Positions 16,671-26,277 are shown, counted from the stretch's first letter. The stretch is 64,000 bases of DNA from Methylophilus glucosoxydans (GCF_042676145.1 NZ_JBHTJW010000001.1:466984-530983), one strand, 5' to 3'. The notes: generated from the letters alone by a model not told the origin. Translations and numbers: made by a program.

Positions 16671-17984
16671 TTAAGTGTTAGGTAGGATCGGCAGTGAAAG
16701 CCTGGCTTCCAGCCCGCCTTCCGGGCGGTTGAGCAAGGCCAGTTGACCGCTATGTAAAGCGGCAATGCGGTTGCAAATCGCCAGACCCAGGCCGCTGCCG
16801 CCTTCGTATTTGTTGCGCGCGCTGTCCATGCGCTCAAAAGGTCGCAGCAAGCGGTCTGCATGTTCAGGCGGGATGCCTGGGCCGTTATCCAGCACACTGA
16901 TGACGATCTTGTCGGCCATGACCTGACTGCGCACCTCGACCTTGCCTTTGCCATAGTTGTAAGCATTGCCAACCAGGTTGTCGAGCAGGCGTTGCATGGC
17001 TAGCGGACGGATGGGAATAAAGTATTTGGGCCCCAGCGAAATTTTGAGCTCGCGGCCCGCGCGACGCTGACGTTCTGCCAGTGCATTGAGCAAATCGTTA
17101 ATATCCATCATGCGCGTGGGCTCGCCCTCTACGCCGCGCACAAAGTCCAGAAACTGGTGAATGATATTGTCCATATCGGAGATGTCTTCAATCATGCCCT
17201 GTTTCATATAATCGGCTTCTTGCGGCAGCATTTCTACCGCTAGCCGCAACCGCGCCAGCGGCGTGCGGATGTCATGTGAGACCCCTGCCAGCAGCAGCGT
17301 GCGTTCCGCATCGAGGCGGGCCAGGGATTCCGCCATCTCGTTAAAGGTCTGCGTCACTTCGCGTAACTCTTCGACGCTGTCCACCGGCAGTTTAGGCGCG
17401 GGCTCGCCATTACGCAGCCGTTCTGCGGCATGCACCAGCATGGTCAAAGGCCGGTTGATGCGGGCCGTCAGTAAATAGCCACCCACCAGTGAAAGCAAGC
17501 CGACTACCGCTGCCCAGCCTAGCCAGTGCCAGGGGAAAGGGCGGTCTACCTGAATTTTGGGGATGACCACCCAGAAGTCATCCTGGCCGACATTAAAGCT
17601 GATCCACAAGCCAGGGATATCATAATGATTGACCGTGATAATGGTTTCTTCGCCCAGCCGTTCGCGGATTTTGAGTGCGACCAAATTAATAAAAGGGTCT
17701 GCGGGTAAGGGCTCGATATCTTCCAGAAAGTCCGCCGCATAGACGCGCACGCCTTCACGGCCCGATAACTCGGATAACAAGGCCAGGCGGCGGTTTTCGT
17801 GCGAGGCGATCAGTGAGGCGCGGGTGTAATTGACGATGGTGACGGCTTGCAGGGCAGCGGCGGTTGCGCGTGGTTCGCGGTCAAAATAATCAAAGATTTT
17901 GAGCGATGCATAGATACTGACCGCCAGTAAGATGGCGATCAGCAACATGATGCGGGACAGCAGTCGGCGGGGCAGTAAGCGCAC
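16671..17984 (-). CDS. envZ: EnvZ-like sensor histidine kinase
   Basis: 437 residues. TM1 is at about 13-30, with a periplasmic domain of about 120 residues, TM2 at 155-173, and a HAMP domain (INRPLTMLVHAAERLRNG). The H box GVSHDIRTPLARLRL carries the phosphorylated His237. N and G boxes follow (DNLVGNAYNYG, DNGPGIP, GGSGLGLAI). It pairs with OmpR 21 bp upstream in the same operon and should sense osmolarity or envelope conditions. A 9-bp direct repeat (TTAAGTGTT) straddles its 3' end; no role is assigned. Confidence 0.9.
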   Translation of the reverse strand: MRLLPRRLLSRIMLLIAILLAVSIYASLKIFDYFDREPRATAAALQAVTIVNYTRASLIASHENRRLALLSELSGREGVRVYAADFLEDIEPLPADPFINLVALKIRERLGEETIITVNHYDIPGLWISFNVGQDDFWVVIPKIQVDRPFPWHWLGWAAVVGLLSLVGGYLLTARINRPLTMLVHAAERLRNGEPAPKLPVDSVEELREVTQTFNEMAESLARLDAERTLLLAGVSHDIRTPLARLRLAVEMLPQEADYMKQGMIEDISDMDNIIHQFLDFVRGVEGEPTRMMDINDLLNALAERQRRAGRELKISLGPKYFIPIRPLAMQRLLDNLVGNAYNYGKGKVEVRSQVMADKIVISVLDNGPGIPPEHADRLLRPFERMDSARNKYEGGSGLGLAICNRIAALHSGQLALLNRPEGGLEARLSLPILPNT

Positions 17985-18005
17985 GGGGATTAAAGCTTGG
18001 CCGGA

Positions 18006-18731
18006 TTATTGTGGTGCTTCACCATCTGGAATAAAGACATAGCCAAAGCCCCACATGGTTTGCAGGTAGCGAGGATGTGCCGGATCAGGCTCGATAATGC
18101 GGCGCAGGCGAGAGACCTGCACGTCTATGCTGCGATCAAATACATCCAGCTCGCGGCCACGCGCCAGTTGCATGAGTCGGTCACGTGACAGTGGTTGGCG
18201 TGGGTGTTCGGTGAAGACTTTCAGCAAGGTGAATTCACCACTGGTAATCGTAATGGGCACGCCGTTTTTACTTAGGCTGCGGGTGCTGGTATCAAACACA
18301 AACTCGCCAAATTGGAACGCGGCGGATTTTTCTTCAACTGCCTGTTTTGGCGAAATCTCGTGACGGCGAAGGACCGCATTGATTCTGGCCAGCAGTTCAC
18401 GCGGGTTAAAGGGTTTGGGCAAGTAGTCATCCGCCCCCATTTCCAGGCCGACAATGCGGTCCACTTCATCGCCGCGTGCAGTCAGCATGATGATGGGGGT
18501 CATGTGGTTGGCTCCACGCAGTCGGCGGCAAATGGCGAGGCCATCTTCGCCCGGCAGCATCAGGTCCAGAATCAGCAGGTCGAAATGTTCATTGGCCAGC
18601 GTTTTGTCCATCTCCTTACCATCTGATACGGACTTGATATTAAAACCTTGTTCAGTCAGGTAGCGCTGTAACAGCTCGCGCATACGTAAATCATCATCGA
18701 CCATCAAGATTTTTTTTAACTGTTCTGACAT
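18006..18731 (-). CDS. ompR: OmpR-family response regulator
   Basis: 241 residues from ATG 18731 (an upstream in-frame start at 18755 is less likely). Receiver domain: acidic VDDD at 11-14, phospho-acceptor D56 (LILDLMLP), and KPFNPRELLARI. The C-terminal winged helix includes SGEFTLLKVF and SIDVQVSRLRRIIE with the typical WGFGYVF end. Partner of the downstream EnvZ. Tandem GTTACAA boxes lie upstream and may be its own binding sites. Confidence 0.92.
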   Translation of the reverse strand: MSEQLKKILMVDDDLRMRELLQRYLTEQGFNIKSVSDGKEMDKTLANEHFDLLILDLMLPGEDGLAICRRLRGANHMTPIIMLTARGDEVDRIVGLEMGADDYLPKPFNPRELLARINAVLRRHEISPKQAVEEKSAAFQFGEFVFDTSTRSLSKNGVPITITSGEFTLLKVFTEHPRQPLSRDRLMQLARGRELDVFDRSIDVQVSRLRRIIEPDPAHPRYLQTMWGFGYVFIPDGEAPQ

Positions 18732-19139
18732 ACGGACCTTTGTTATTTGAAGCAAGTGTTTGCTTAACGCATTTTATTGCGATCAGGATGACCGCAGGAA
18801 GATAAATACGGCAAGGCCAAAAACTTATCCTTGATAATTATACTCCAAGCATTGGAGCGCATGAAGTGTGCCAGTTACAACTTCGTTACAAATGGCGTTG
18901 GGGATGAAATATTGCAGTTACAATCCTGATGCATGATTGCCTTCTGCTATCGGCAGGGGCATCCGAAAACGCTATTTTTTGTTAAATTTGTTGCCGCTAA
19001 AGTTGCAATTGCGTTAATGTGATCGACCTGATTTTAAAATCGGTCCCTCGTTTGCCATGAGATTCATGCTTGAGAGCACCCAATAATAGCTTAAACACAA
19101 GTGCTTTCGATGGAACAGGAATAAAGGTATTGCGTTTGG
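18732..19139. other. Intergenic region between ompR and the EF-hand gene
   Basis: 408 bp between two divergent genes. Apart from the GTTACAA boxes, no coding frame or terminator is convincing. It probably holds both promoters. Confidence 0.5.
18874..18923. promoter_or_regulatory. Tandem GTTACAA boxes upstream of ompR (candidate OmpR sites)
   Basis: GTTACAA occurs at 18874, 18885 and 18917, i.e. 11 bp then 32 bp apart, all on the same face of the helix. OmpR sites of enterics contain tandem GTTACA-like half-sites about 10 bp apart. They lie 143-190 bp upstream of ompR, so autoregulation is a reasonable inference. They could also serve the EF-hand gene on the other side. Confidence 0.45.
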
Positions 19140-19769
19140 ATGTGTAGAGCGATTAAACATTTGAAACGAATTGTATTGCTGACAACCTCCATGTTGCTGG
19201 CATTCCCTGCTTTGGCTGATCTTAAATTGCCAGTCCGATTGACAGAGATCCGTCTGGCTGACAATGATGATACCGGCCTTTCCAAAACGCTAGAGCACAA
19301 CTTTAGCCCAGAAGACCGTGCACGTTTGCGCAAGGCCCTTTCTGATTACGCCCGTAACACCGATCCCGACCATCAGTTGATGTTGCAAAAGCGCAAGGCC
19401 ATGCATGACAGCATCGCACAACGGTTCAATGAGTGTAACCGCGACAATGACGACTCGCTAGACCGCGAAGAAGCGACGCTGTGTTTGCCACAAGTGGCCC
19501 GCCATTTTTCCTATGTTGATCTTGATGGCAATGGCGTGATCACGCTAGACGAACTTGAAACCGCCTATGCCAAAATGGTGGAGCGTCAACGTGAAGCCGA
19601 AGCCAGAACCGAGGCAAAAATCGAGAACCAGCAAAATATCGTCAGCGACTCAGAGCCTGATGCCAAGTCCAGAAACAAATCCAAAGCAAGCTCGGCAGTG
19701 ATTCCTGCCAATAGCCCTGTCAATTCAAGTGGTAAAGACGTTTCGGTCATACGCAAGCGTCCTAGTTAA
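19140..19769 (+). CDS. Exported EF-hand protein
   Basis: 209 residues. The N-terminus (HLKRIVLLTTSMLLAFPALA) is a signal peptide. Two calcium-binding loops follow: a degenerate one in CNRDNDDSLDREEA and a canonical one in DLDGNGVITLDEL (D-x-D-x-N-G-x-I-x3-E pattern). The C-terminal 60 residues are polar, low-complexity and Ser/Lys-rich. It is probably a periplasmic calcium-binding protein. The partner is unknown. The gene is divergent from ompR. Confidence 0.75.
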   Translation: MCRAIKHLKRIVLLTTSMLLAFPALADLKLPVRLTEIRLADNDDTGLSKTLEHNFSPEDRARLRKALSDYARNTDPDHQLMLQKRKAMHDSIAQRFNECNRDNDDSLDREEATLCLPQVARHFSYVDLDGNGVITLDELETAYAKMVERQREAEARTEAKIENQQNIVSDSEPDAKSRNKSKASSAVIPANSPVNSSGKDVSVIRKRPS

Positions 19770-19883
19770 TTTCCTTTGTCTCAACATGCACATGCCATTC
19801 AGCGTTTCGGCGTGTCAAACAAGCAGATTGCCTTCATTATTTTTGCTGTTTAGTGGCTTTGTCGCTGACTCTGGACCTGCTTG

Positions 19884-21077
19884 ATGCTGCCCTCGCAATT
19901 ATCCTTTGTCTGGTCCCGTGGCTTGCAGGAGATCGCACCTGCCGACTGGCAGCGCCTGGCAGGCACGCACCCCATGCTCGACTACCAGTTTTTGCTGGCG
20001 TTTGAGGCCACCGCTTGTGTCGGTGCGCAGACGGGCTGGATGCCCTATCATTTAACTGCGTTTGACCAGGGGCAGTTGGTGGCAGCCATGCCTTGTTATC
20101 TCAAAACGCACTCTTACGGCGAGTATGTCTTTGACTGGTCATGGGCCGAGGCATATGAGCAAGCGGGTGGGCAGTATTACCCCAAGCTGATCTCCGCCAT
20201 TCCTTTCTCACCCGTCACTGGCCCACGCCTGCTGATAAACCCGGCCTGTGACGCGCCTGCGTTGATTGCCGAGGCCATGCTCAAGCAGCTGCAGGCTTTT
20301 TGTCAGGAACATGCCCTGTCCGGCGCGCATCTGTTGTTTCCCGATGCCATGTCGGCTGACTTTTGTGAACAGCAGGGGTGGCTAAGGCGTGAGGGCGTGC
20401 AGTTCCGCTGGGAAAACGCGGGATATGTCGACTGGGATGCTTTTATGGCCGTATTGAGCCGGGACAAGCGCAAAAAAATCCGGCAAGAACGGCAAAAAGT
20501 TGCGCAACAGGGTGTGACCTGCCGCGTGGTAAGTGGTCACGACATGACTGCGCAAGACCTGGCCTTGTTTTATCAATGCTATTGCCAGACGTATCTCCGC
20601 CACCACAGTTCACCTTATCTGACCCTGGCATTTTTCGAGCATTTGCAGCGCTACCTGCCCGGGCATTTACAGTTATTTATTGCTTCGCAGCATGGCGAGG
20701 ATGTGGCGGCCAGTCTGTGTGTGCTGGGTGAAGCGACGCTGTATGGCCGCTACTGGGGGAGTTTGCGCGATATTTCTTGCTTGCATTTCGAGTTGTGCTA
20801 TTACCAGCCGCAGCAATTCTGTATCCGCGAGCAGATCCGCTATTTTGAAGGCGGTGCACAAGGCGAGCATAAGCTTGCCCGTGGCTTTGTCGCTTACCCC
20901 ACCTGTTCTTACCACTGGCTCAGCCATCCCGATTTTCACCAGAGTGTGGCGCGCTTTCTGCGCCGGGAGGCCGAGGGCATGCAGCAATATGTCAATGAGC
21001 TAGAGGAGCGCAGTCCATACAAAAACATACCGGATATCAATGACACTGGCCTGCCGCATATCCCTTTATCGACGTGA
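19884..21077 (+). CDS. GNAT-fold protein of the DUF482/peptidogalycan-recognition type
   Basis: 397 residues. The segments HPMLDYQFLLAFE, PYHLTAFDQGQLVAAMPCYLK, GEYVFDWSWAEAY, YPKLISAIPFSPVTGPRLL, and RYWGSLRDISCLHFELCYYQ with IRYFEGGAQGEHKLARGF are hallmarks of the DUF482 family, a double-GNAT fold related to FemX-like aminoacyl transferases. The ATG at 19884 is chosen over the adjacent TTG at 19881. The substrate is unknown. Confidence 0.85.
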   Translation: MLPSQLSFVWSRGLQEIAPADWQRLAGTHPMLDYQFLLAFEATACVGAQTGWMPYHLTAFDQGQLVAAMPCYLKTHSYGEYVFDWSWAEAYEQAGGQYYPKLISAIPFSPVTGPRLLINPACDAPALIAEAMLKQLQAFCQEHALSGAHLLFPDAMSADFCEQQGWLRREGVQFRWENAGYVDWDAFMAVLSRDKRKKIRQERQKVAQQGVTCRVVSGHDMTAQDLALFYQCYCQTYLRHHSSPYLTLAFFEHLQRYLPGHLQLFIASQHGEDVAASLCVLGEATLYGRYWGSLRDISCLHFELCYYQPQQFCIREQIRYFEGGAQGEHKLARGFVAYPTCSYHWLSHPDFHQSVARFLRREAEGMQQYVNELEERSPYKNIPDINDTGLPHIPLST

Positions 21078-21082
21078 TTGCG

Positions 21083-21775
21083 TTACCAGGGAATCGGTTT
21101 GCCATCATAGGCGATAAACTGGCCCGATTGTGCAGGGGTTAAACTGGCAATCACCTGGCGCAGGCCTTGCACGCTGGTTTCGGTATCAATCAGGCCGTTT
21201 GGACCGCCCATGTCTGTGCGCACCCAGCCCGGATGCAGTGCAGCAACGACAATGTTAAAGCCGCGCAAATCGATAGACAGGCTTTTGACGACCATATTCA
21301 GTGCAGTTTTGCTGCTGCGGTAGATATATTCACCGCCACTGCCATTGTCTTCTAGGCTGCCCATTTTGCTGGTCATGGCGATCAGCTTTGCCTGCGGAGC
21401 ACGTCGCAGCTGCGGCAAGAAAGCCTCTGCAAGATAGTAAGTGCTCAGCGTGTTGACCTGAAAAGCCTGTAACCAGGCTTGCACGTCGGTCTGGCCAAAG
21501 CTGCTCTCAGGATAGGTGCCCGCATTGCTGATCAGAATGTCCAGCGTCAGTGCTGACAGCTGGCTTGCCAGCGCCCGGATTGAATCGACATCGGCCACAT
21601 CCAGCGCAAGCAGCTGCAGGTTGCTATGTTGACTGGCCAGTTGTTGTAACGCGGGAGCCTGGGCGGGATCGCGTACCGTGACGTAGACCTGCTGGCCGCT
21701 TTCGGCATATTGCCTGGCATACTCGAGGCCGAGGCCGCGATTGCCGCCAGTGATTAAGATGGTTTGTGTATTCAT
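21083..21775 (-). CDS. Short-chain dehydrogenase/reductase
   Basis: 230 residues, a classical SDR. The cofactor site is TGGNRGLGLEYARQ near 8-21, the structural motif is SNAG near 83, and the catalytic YRSSK (Y-x3-K) is near 152. It is similar to csgA/sniffer-like SDRs with NAD(P)H; the substrate is unknown. It is convergent with the GNAT gene (5 bp apart) and divergent from the TIGR03790 gene. Confidence 0.85.
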   Translation of the reverse strand: MNTQTILITGGNRGLGLEYARQYAESGQQVYVTVRDPAQAPALQQLASQHSNLQLLALDVADVDSIRALASQLSALTLDILISNAGTYPESSFGQTDVQAWLQAFQVNTLSTYYLAEAFLPQLRRAPQAKLIAMTSKMGSLEDNGSGGEYIYRSSKTALNMVVKSLSIDLRGFNIVVAALHPGWVRTDMGGPNGLIDTETSVQGLRQVIASLTPAQSGQFIAYDGKPIPW

Positions 21776-21840
21776 GCTGTGAACCTCGCCTTCATGCAGT
21801 GGTTTAATTTAAGTTATGATGTCATTCTACGCGGGTTGAA

Positions 21841-22974
21841 ATGACAGGCGTAGTATCTTTGCAATCGCAATGGAGTGTTGAGTTGAAGGCAGTAAAGCAG
21901 TGGCTGATCAGTCAGTGGGGGGCAGTGGGTATCTGCCTGCTTTTTATGGTGAGCAGTGTTGCTGGCGCGGTAGACCTCAGCAAGCAAATCCCGTTGCGGC
22001 CCTCATTATTAAAGCCGGAAGATGTGGCAGTGGTGTATAACCTCAATGACGCGCAAAGCGAAGAGGTCGCCCGTTACTACCTGCAAGCTAGGCAAGTCCC
22101 TGCGGAAAATCTGATCGGGGTGGAATTGCCCCGCCATTTTAAAGATGCGCTGACGGTTCCCGAGTTTGAGTCACTCAAAGCCCAGTTGGATGCCAAGTTG
22201 ACCACGCAGCAAGTGGTCTTGCTGGTCTGGCGCACCCCGTTTGCCGTGCAATGTAACAGCCTTACCAGTGCGCTGACGCTCGGGCTGGATCTCAATCAAT
22301 GCCGCAAGACCTGTGACCCTGGCCGCGACAGCCCTTACTTTAACAGCCCCTCATTGCGGCCATGGACGGATCACCATTTGCGTTTGTCCATGTTGTTGCC
22401 CATCACCAGTGTCGCTGCGGCCAAGGCACTCATAGACCGTGGCGTCATGAGTGAATTCAGTTTAAATGACGCGAATGGGTTTTTTCTAAAAACCCAGGAT
22501 GCGGCACGCTCCAAGCCACGTGAACCTTTTTTCCCGCAAGAGGGCATGACGGTCAAATCCAAAAAACTGACCTTGCATACCTTGAGTCAGGAGACGATAG
22601 AAAAACAGCCCTCAGTCATGTTTTATTTCACCGGGCAAAAATCGGTCGATTATCTGCTTACCAACAGTTATTTGCCCGGCGCCATTGCCGATCATTTGAC
22701 CTCGACCGGAGGCATTTTGTCTAATTACAATCCGCAAATGCCCGCCTCGCGTTGGCTGGATGCGGGGGTTACCGGCAGTTATGGCACTGTGTCTGAGCCT
22801 TGTAATTATTGGCAAAAATTCCCCAACCCGCAGGTGTTAATTGGCCATTATCTGGCCGGTGAAACCCTGATTGAGGCCTACTGGAAAAGCGTGAAATGGC
22901 CGATGCAGGGCGTGTTTATTGGCGAGCCGCTGGCCAAACCCTACGCCAAAAGCGTCCAGGTGGTGGATGAGTGA
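21841..22974 (+). CDS. TIGR03790-family exported protein
   Basis: 377 residues. A long N-terminal region ends in a membrane/signal helix (VGICLLFMVSSVAGA, about 29-43). The mature part contains PEDVAVVYNLNDAQSEEVARYY, VPAENLIGVELP, VLVWRTPF and VTGSYGTVSEPCNYWQKFP. These fit the TIGR03790 family, which I recall as found mainly in species that have an exosortase/PEP-CTERM sorting system. A PEP-CTERM protein is encoded at 43588 in this window. The function is unknown. The real start may be one of several in-frame GTG/TTG/ATG codons before the helix. Confidence 0.7.
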   Translation: MTGVVSLQSQWSVELKAVKQWLISQWGAVGICLLFMVSSVAGAVDLSKQIPLRPSLLKPEDVAVVYNLNDAQSEEVARYYLQARQVPAENLIGVELPRHFKDALTVPEFESLKAQLDAKLTTQQVVLLVWRTPFAVQCNSLTSALTLGLDLNQCRKTCDPGRDSPYFNSPSLRPWTDHHLRLSMLLPITSVAAAKALIDRGVMSEFSLNDANGFFLKTQDAARSKPREPFFPQEGMTVKSKKLTLHTLSQETIEKQPSVMFYFTGQKSVDYLLTNSYLPGAIADHLTSTGGILSNYNPQMPASRWLDAGVTGSYGTVSEPCNYWQKFPNPQVLIGHYLAGETLIEAYWKSVKWPMQGVFIGEPLAKPYAKSVQVVDE

Positions 22975-22998
22975 GCGATGGTCATTGCACCTGCGCTT

Positions 22999-23043
22999 AC
23001 GTCATTTTCCTGTCATTGTGCCTGCATCGTTGTGTCGTATAAT
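22999..23043 (+). promoter_or_regulatory. Pho box and -10 of phoR
   Basis: ACGTCAT (22999-23005), four bases, then CTGTCAT (23010-23016): two PhoB half-sites with an 11-bp period. A perfect TATAAT lies at 23038-23043, 21 bp after the box. GGTGAG and the GTG start of phoR follow. It suggests phoR is transcribed from its own PhoB-activated promoter. Confidence 0.72.
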
Positions 23044-23072
23044 CGCTGCCATCTATCCGGTGAGATTGGCTT

Positions 23073-24371
23073 GTGCAAGATATTCGTTTAAAAGCGTTTT
23101 GGACTTTGTTTCTGTGGGCATTTGGTTGCCTGCTCCTTGGCTGGTTCACAAATGCGCATCTGGCGTGGTTGACTTATTTATGTGGTGTGCTGGCCTATCT
23201 GGCCGGACATTTATACTGGATACACCGTCTGTACCAGTGGGCCCTTAAGCCCAGCCTGAATTTTATCCCCAACGGCAAAGGTATCTGGGAAGACATTTTT
23301 GCCAATCTCTATCATGAAATGCGCCGCCATTCGCGTAGCCAAAGCCAGTTAAGCAGTACCTTGGAGCGCTTGCGTCATGCCACCAGTGCTTTGCCGGATG
23401 GCGTGGTCGTGCTGAATAATCGTAATGAAATCGAATGGTTTAATGAGCCTGCCGTGCAACGCCTGGGTCTCAAGCGCCATCATGACGAAAGTCAGCCGAT
23501 TTATTATTTATTACGCCAGGCCGAGTTCGTGGAATACCTGCAAGCCGAAGAGTACAGCGAACCACTCAAGCTTAAATCCTGGCGCAGTCCCGATATCACG
23601 CTGGAGTTGCAGATTATTCCGTTTGCCAGCAAGCAGCGACTGCTGATTTGCCGCGATGTATCCGCCATTGAAAAAACCGAAGTCATGCGCCGCGATTTCA
23701 TCGCCAACGTGTCACATGAGTTGCGTACACCGCTCACCGTGATTGGTGGCTTTCTGGAAACCATCAGTGACATGCAGGGGGAGATTTCTCCCGATATCCA
23801 GCCTTATTTTGACATGATGCAGGCGCAAACGACGCGCATGCGCCGCATTATCGAGGACTTGCTGACCTTGTCACGCCTGGAGAATAATGTCACGCTCAAG
23901 GATGAAACCGAGATTGACATGAAGGCCATGTTGCAGCAATTGCATCGCGATGCTCAGGCATTGAGCCAGGGGCAGCATCAGGTCACCTTGCATATGGAGG
24001 CGAACGTTAACCTGACGGGCAGTTATAATGAGCTCATGAGTGCCATGAGCAACCTGACCACCAATGCTGTACGCTATACCCCGCCACAAGGCAAGATTGA
24101 TATTTATTGGCAAATGCGGGGGGAGGACGTGGTGTTCAGCGTCCAAGATAATGGCATCGGTATTGAAGCACACCATTTACCCAGACTGACCGAGCGTTTT
24201 TATCGTGTGGACAGCGGCCGGAGCCGCGATACCGGCGGCACAGGTTTGGGCTTGTCTATCGTCAAACATATTCTGCATCATCATCAGGCCAGCTTGCAGG
24301 TGGAGAGTGAGCCTGGGCTGGGGAGCTGTTTCCGTATCGTGTTTCCTGCGCAAAGGATCTTGCCTGCATGA
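23073..24371 (+). CDS. phoR: Phosphate-regulon sensor kinase
   Basis: 432 residues from GTG 23073. Two N-terminal membrane helices (8-27, 30-48) have almost no periplasmic loop, followed by a linker and a PAS domain (about 100-200), as in PhoR. The H box is FIANVSHELRTPLTVIGGFLE with His215. N, G1, F and G2 boxes are present (LTTNAVRYTP, DNGIGIEAHHLPRLTERFYR, GGTGLGLSIVKHI). PhoR controls PhoB phosphorylation in response to the Pst transporter. phoB is not adjacent here: the gene has its own Pho box and is followed by a lipoprotein gene with a 4-bp overlap. Confidence 0.88.
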   Translation: MQDIRLKAFWTLFLWAFGCLLLGWFTNAHLAWLTYLCGVLAYLAGHLYWIHRLYQWALKPSLNFIPNGKGIWEDIFANLYHEMRRHSRSQSQLSSTLERLRHATSALPDGVVVLNNRNEIEWFNEPAVQRLGLKRHHDESQPIYYLLRQAEFVEYLQAEEYSEPLKLKSWRSPDITLELQIIPFASKQRLLICRDVSAIEKTEVMRRDFIANVSHELRTPLTVIGGFLETISDMQGEISPDIQPYFDMMQAQTTRMRRIIEDLLTLSRLENNVTLKDETEIDMKAMLQQLHRDAQALSQGQHQVTLHMEANVNLTGSYNELMSAMSNLTTNAVRYTPPQGKIDIYWQMRGEDVVFSVQDNGIGIEAHHLPRLTERFYRVDSGRSRDTGGTGLGLSIVKHILHHHQASLQVESEPGLGSCFRIVFPAQRILPA

Positions 24372-25111
24372 GTTGCATCGGCTGCAGTGGCCTGATGTTG
24401 CTATTGCTGCTGGTCGCCTGTACGACCTCCCCTCATTCAGGGTATGTCGATTCGCCGAATGGACGTCCGGTGCCAGTGCGGCAAGACCGGAATGCCTTGC
24501 ATCAACTGGTGAAAACCGATCTGGATCGCCTGGCGGATATTGAATATGCCGAAAACGTCAGCACCTTGCGCTTGCTGATGCTCAAACTGTATAAACGCAA
24601 CCCGGCTGAAGCGCAGAAATCTGGCTTGGGCGGGCCCGAACAGATCGCCACCTATGTGTTTGAGCAGGCTCACGTGCATGGCTGGCAACTGGAGGCGCTT
24701 GGGCATGCGCAAGACACCGCTGCGATCAAGCTGGCATTAAACCCGCAATTTGGTGGCGATCGCGTACTGGCACTGGTGGTGGGGATCCAGTCCATGCTTT
24801 ACCGCGCGCATGGCAGCAAGTCGTCTTTTTTCTTGCTAGATAGCATAGATCCGCAAAACCTATACAATGCCGCCAGAAATATTGAAATCGCCATGTGGAA
24901 ACTGGCGAATGCCAAAAATGCCCAGGGTGAACTGTTGTTGCTGACCAATAGCCTGACAGGTGAGGTACAGAATCTGAGCTTTGAGCGCGAGTTTAGCAAG
25001 CTGGTTGCCCGCACAGATTTGCTGGCCTTGACCTTGGCCGAGAAGTCGCAGCGCTTGATCTCGCGGCTGACACAAAGCATCACGACCGCCCCTTTTCTTC
25101 CTTTTAGATAA
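24368..25111 (+). CDS. Putative lipoprotein of unknown function
   Basis: 247 residues. The hydrophobic start ends in LLLLLVAC with a candidate lipid-modified Cys near 18. The mature part is mostly helical (LHQLVKTDLDRLADIEYAEN, ALGHAQDTAAIKLALNPQFGGDRVLALVVGI, SLTGEVQNLSFEREFSKL). The family is not recognised. It overlaps phoR by ATGA, so it is coexpressed with phoR and may belong to the phosphate response. ATG 24395 is an alternative start. Confidence 0.65.
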   Translation: MSCIGCSGLMLLLLLVACTTSPHSGYVDSPNGRPVPVRQDRNALHQLVKTDLDRLADIEYAENVSTLRLLMLKLYKRNPAEAQKSGLGGPEQIATYVFEQAHVHGWQLEALGHAQDTAAIKLALNPQFGGDRVLALVVGIQSMLYRAHGSKSSFFLLDSIDPQNLYNAARNIEIAMWKLANAKNAQGELLLLTNSLTGEVQNLSFEREFSKLVARTDLLALTLAEKSQRLISRLTQSITTAPFLPFR

Positions 25112-25122
25112 TCTTCATCATC

Positions 25123-26277
25123 ATGCATCAAGCCCTGACCCTACTGAACGGATTAAGCCCTGCGCAATTCATGGCAGACTACTGGCAAAAGAAACCATTA
25201 TTAATCCGGGGTGCTATCCCTGGTTTTGAGGGATTGCTGACGCCAAGCGAGCTGGCGGGGCTGGCCTGTGAGGCTGAGGTGCCGGCCAGATTGATACAGT
25301 TTGATTCTGAGCGCATGAACCAGGGAGATGGCTGGCAGGTCAGGCAAGGCCCTTTTGATGACGAAGACTTTACCAGTTTGCCTGCACGCGACTGGACCCT
25401 GCTGGTGCAGGGGGTGAACCATGTGCTGCCAGAGGCGCAAGCCTTGCTGTCGCAGTTCAGCTTTGTCCCCAACGCCAGACTCGATGATGTCATGGTCAGT
25501 TATGCGCCGACTGGTGGTGGCGTCGGGCCACATATCGACAGCTATGATGTCTTCTTGCTGCAGGGCGCGGGGCACCGCCGCTGGCGTATCAGCCAGCAAA
25601 CGGATTTAAGATTGATTGCCGATGCACCCTTGCGCATTTTGTCGCACTTTGAATGCGAGCAGGAGTGGGTGCTGGCACCGGGCGACATGCTCTATCTGCC
25701 GCCCAATGTCGCGCATTGGGGCATTGCAGAAGATGATGATTGCATGACCTACTCCATCGGCTTCCGGGCGCCCGCCGCGCGTGAACTGGCCATTGAGTTT
25801 CTTGAGGCCTGCCGCCAGGAGATGCTGCCTGACGAACTGTATCGCGACCCCGAGTTGCAACCCGTTCAAGATGCCGCAGCGATTGACCCGCAGATGGTCA
25901 GTCAAGTGGCTGGCATGTTGCGCCGCTTGCCCTGGGAGGCTGAGCAACTGGGACCGTTTTTGGCAAAATATTTTTCAGAGCCCAAAGCGTATGTTGTGTT
26001 TTCGCCCAACCGCAAACTGAGTGCAGAGAAGTTTTTGCAACGCGCCCAGCAATCTGGACTGGTGATGGACTTGCAGACGCAGATGTTGCATTGGCAAGGC
26101 CAGTACTTTATCAATGGCGAGCGCGTGAGTGTGTCAGCGGAGGCGGGGCCTTTGCTCAATACATTCGCTAACCAGCGGCTGTTGACGGCCGCAGACTGCC
26201 AAACAGCAGCCATTCATCCCTTGTTGCCCTGGTTGCAGGGGATTTACCTGTCTGGATACGTGCATTTTTCTGATTGA
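25123..26277 (+). CDS. roxA: Ribosomal protein uL16 arginine 3-hydroxylase (JmjC/cupin oxygenase)
   Basis: 384 residues of the YcfD/RoxA family, 2-oxoglutarate/Fe(II) oxygenases that hydroxylate an arginine of ribosomal protein L16. The iron triad is visible as H137-x-D139 (GGGVGPHIDSYDVF) and H198 (LPPNVAHWG). The N-terminal QFMADYWQKKPLLIRGAIPG is typical, and the C-terminal winged-helix region is present. It is 12 bp downstream of the lipoprotein gene and probably cotranscribed. Confidence 0.9.
   Translation: MHQALTLLNGLSPAQFMADYWQKKPLLIRGAIPGFEGLLTPSELAGLACEAEVPARLIQFDSERMNQGDGWQVRQGPFDDEDFTSLPARDWTLLVQGVNHVLPEAQALLSQFSFVPNARLDDVMVSYAPTGGGVGPHIDSYDVFLLQGAGHRRWRISQQTDLRLIADAPLRILSHFECEQEWVLAPGDMLYLPPNVAHWGIAEDDDCMTYSIGFRAPAARELAIEFLEACRQEMLPDELYRDPELQPVQDAAAIDPQMVSQVAGMLRRLPWEAEQLGPFLAKYFSEPKAYVVFSPNRKLSAEKFLQRAQQSGLVMDLQTQMLHWQGQYFINGERVSVSAEAGPLLNTFANQRLLTAADCQTAAIHPLLPWLQGIYLSGYVHFSD

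Noticed and set aside
16654..16679. TTAAGTGTT direct repeat at the cysG-envZ junction as an attachment site
   Set aside because: Only 9 bp, 17 bp apart, with nothing mobile between the copies.
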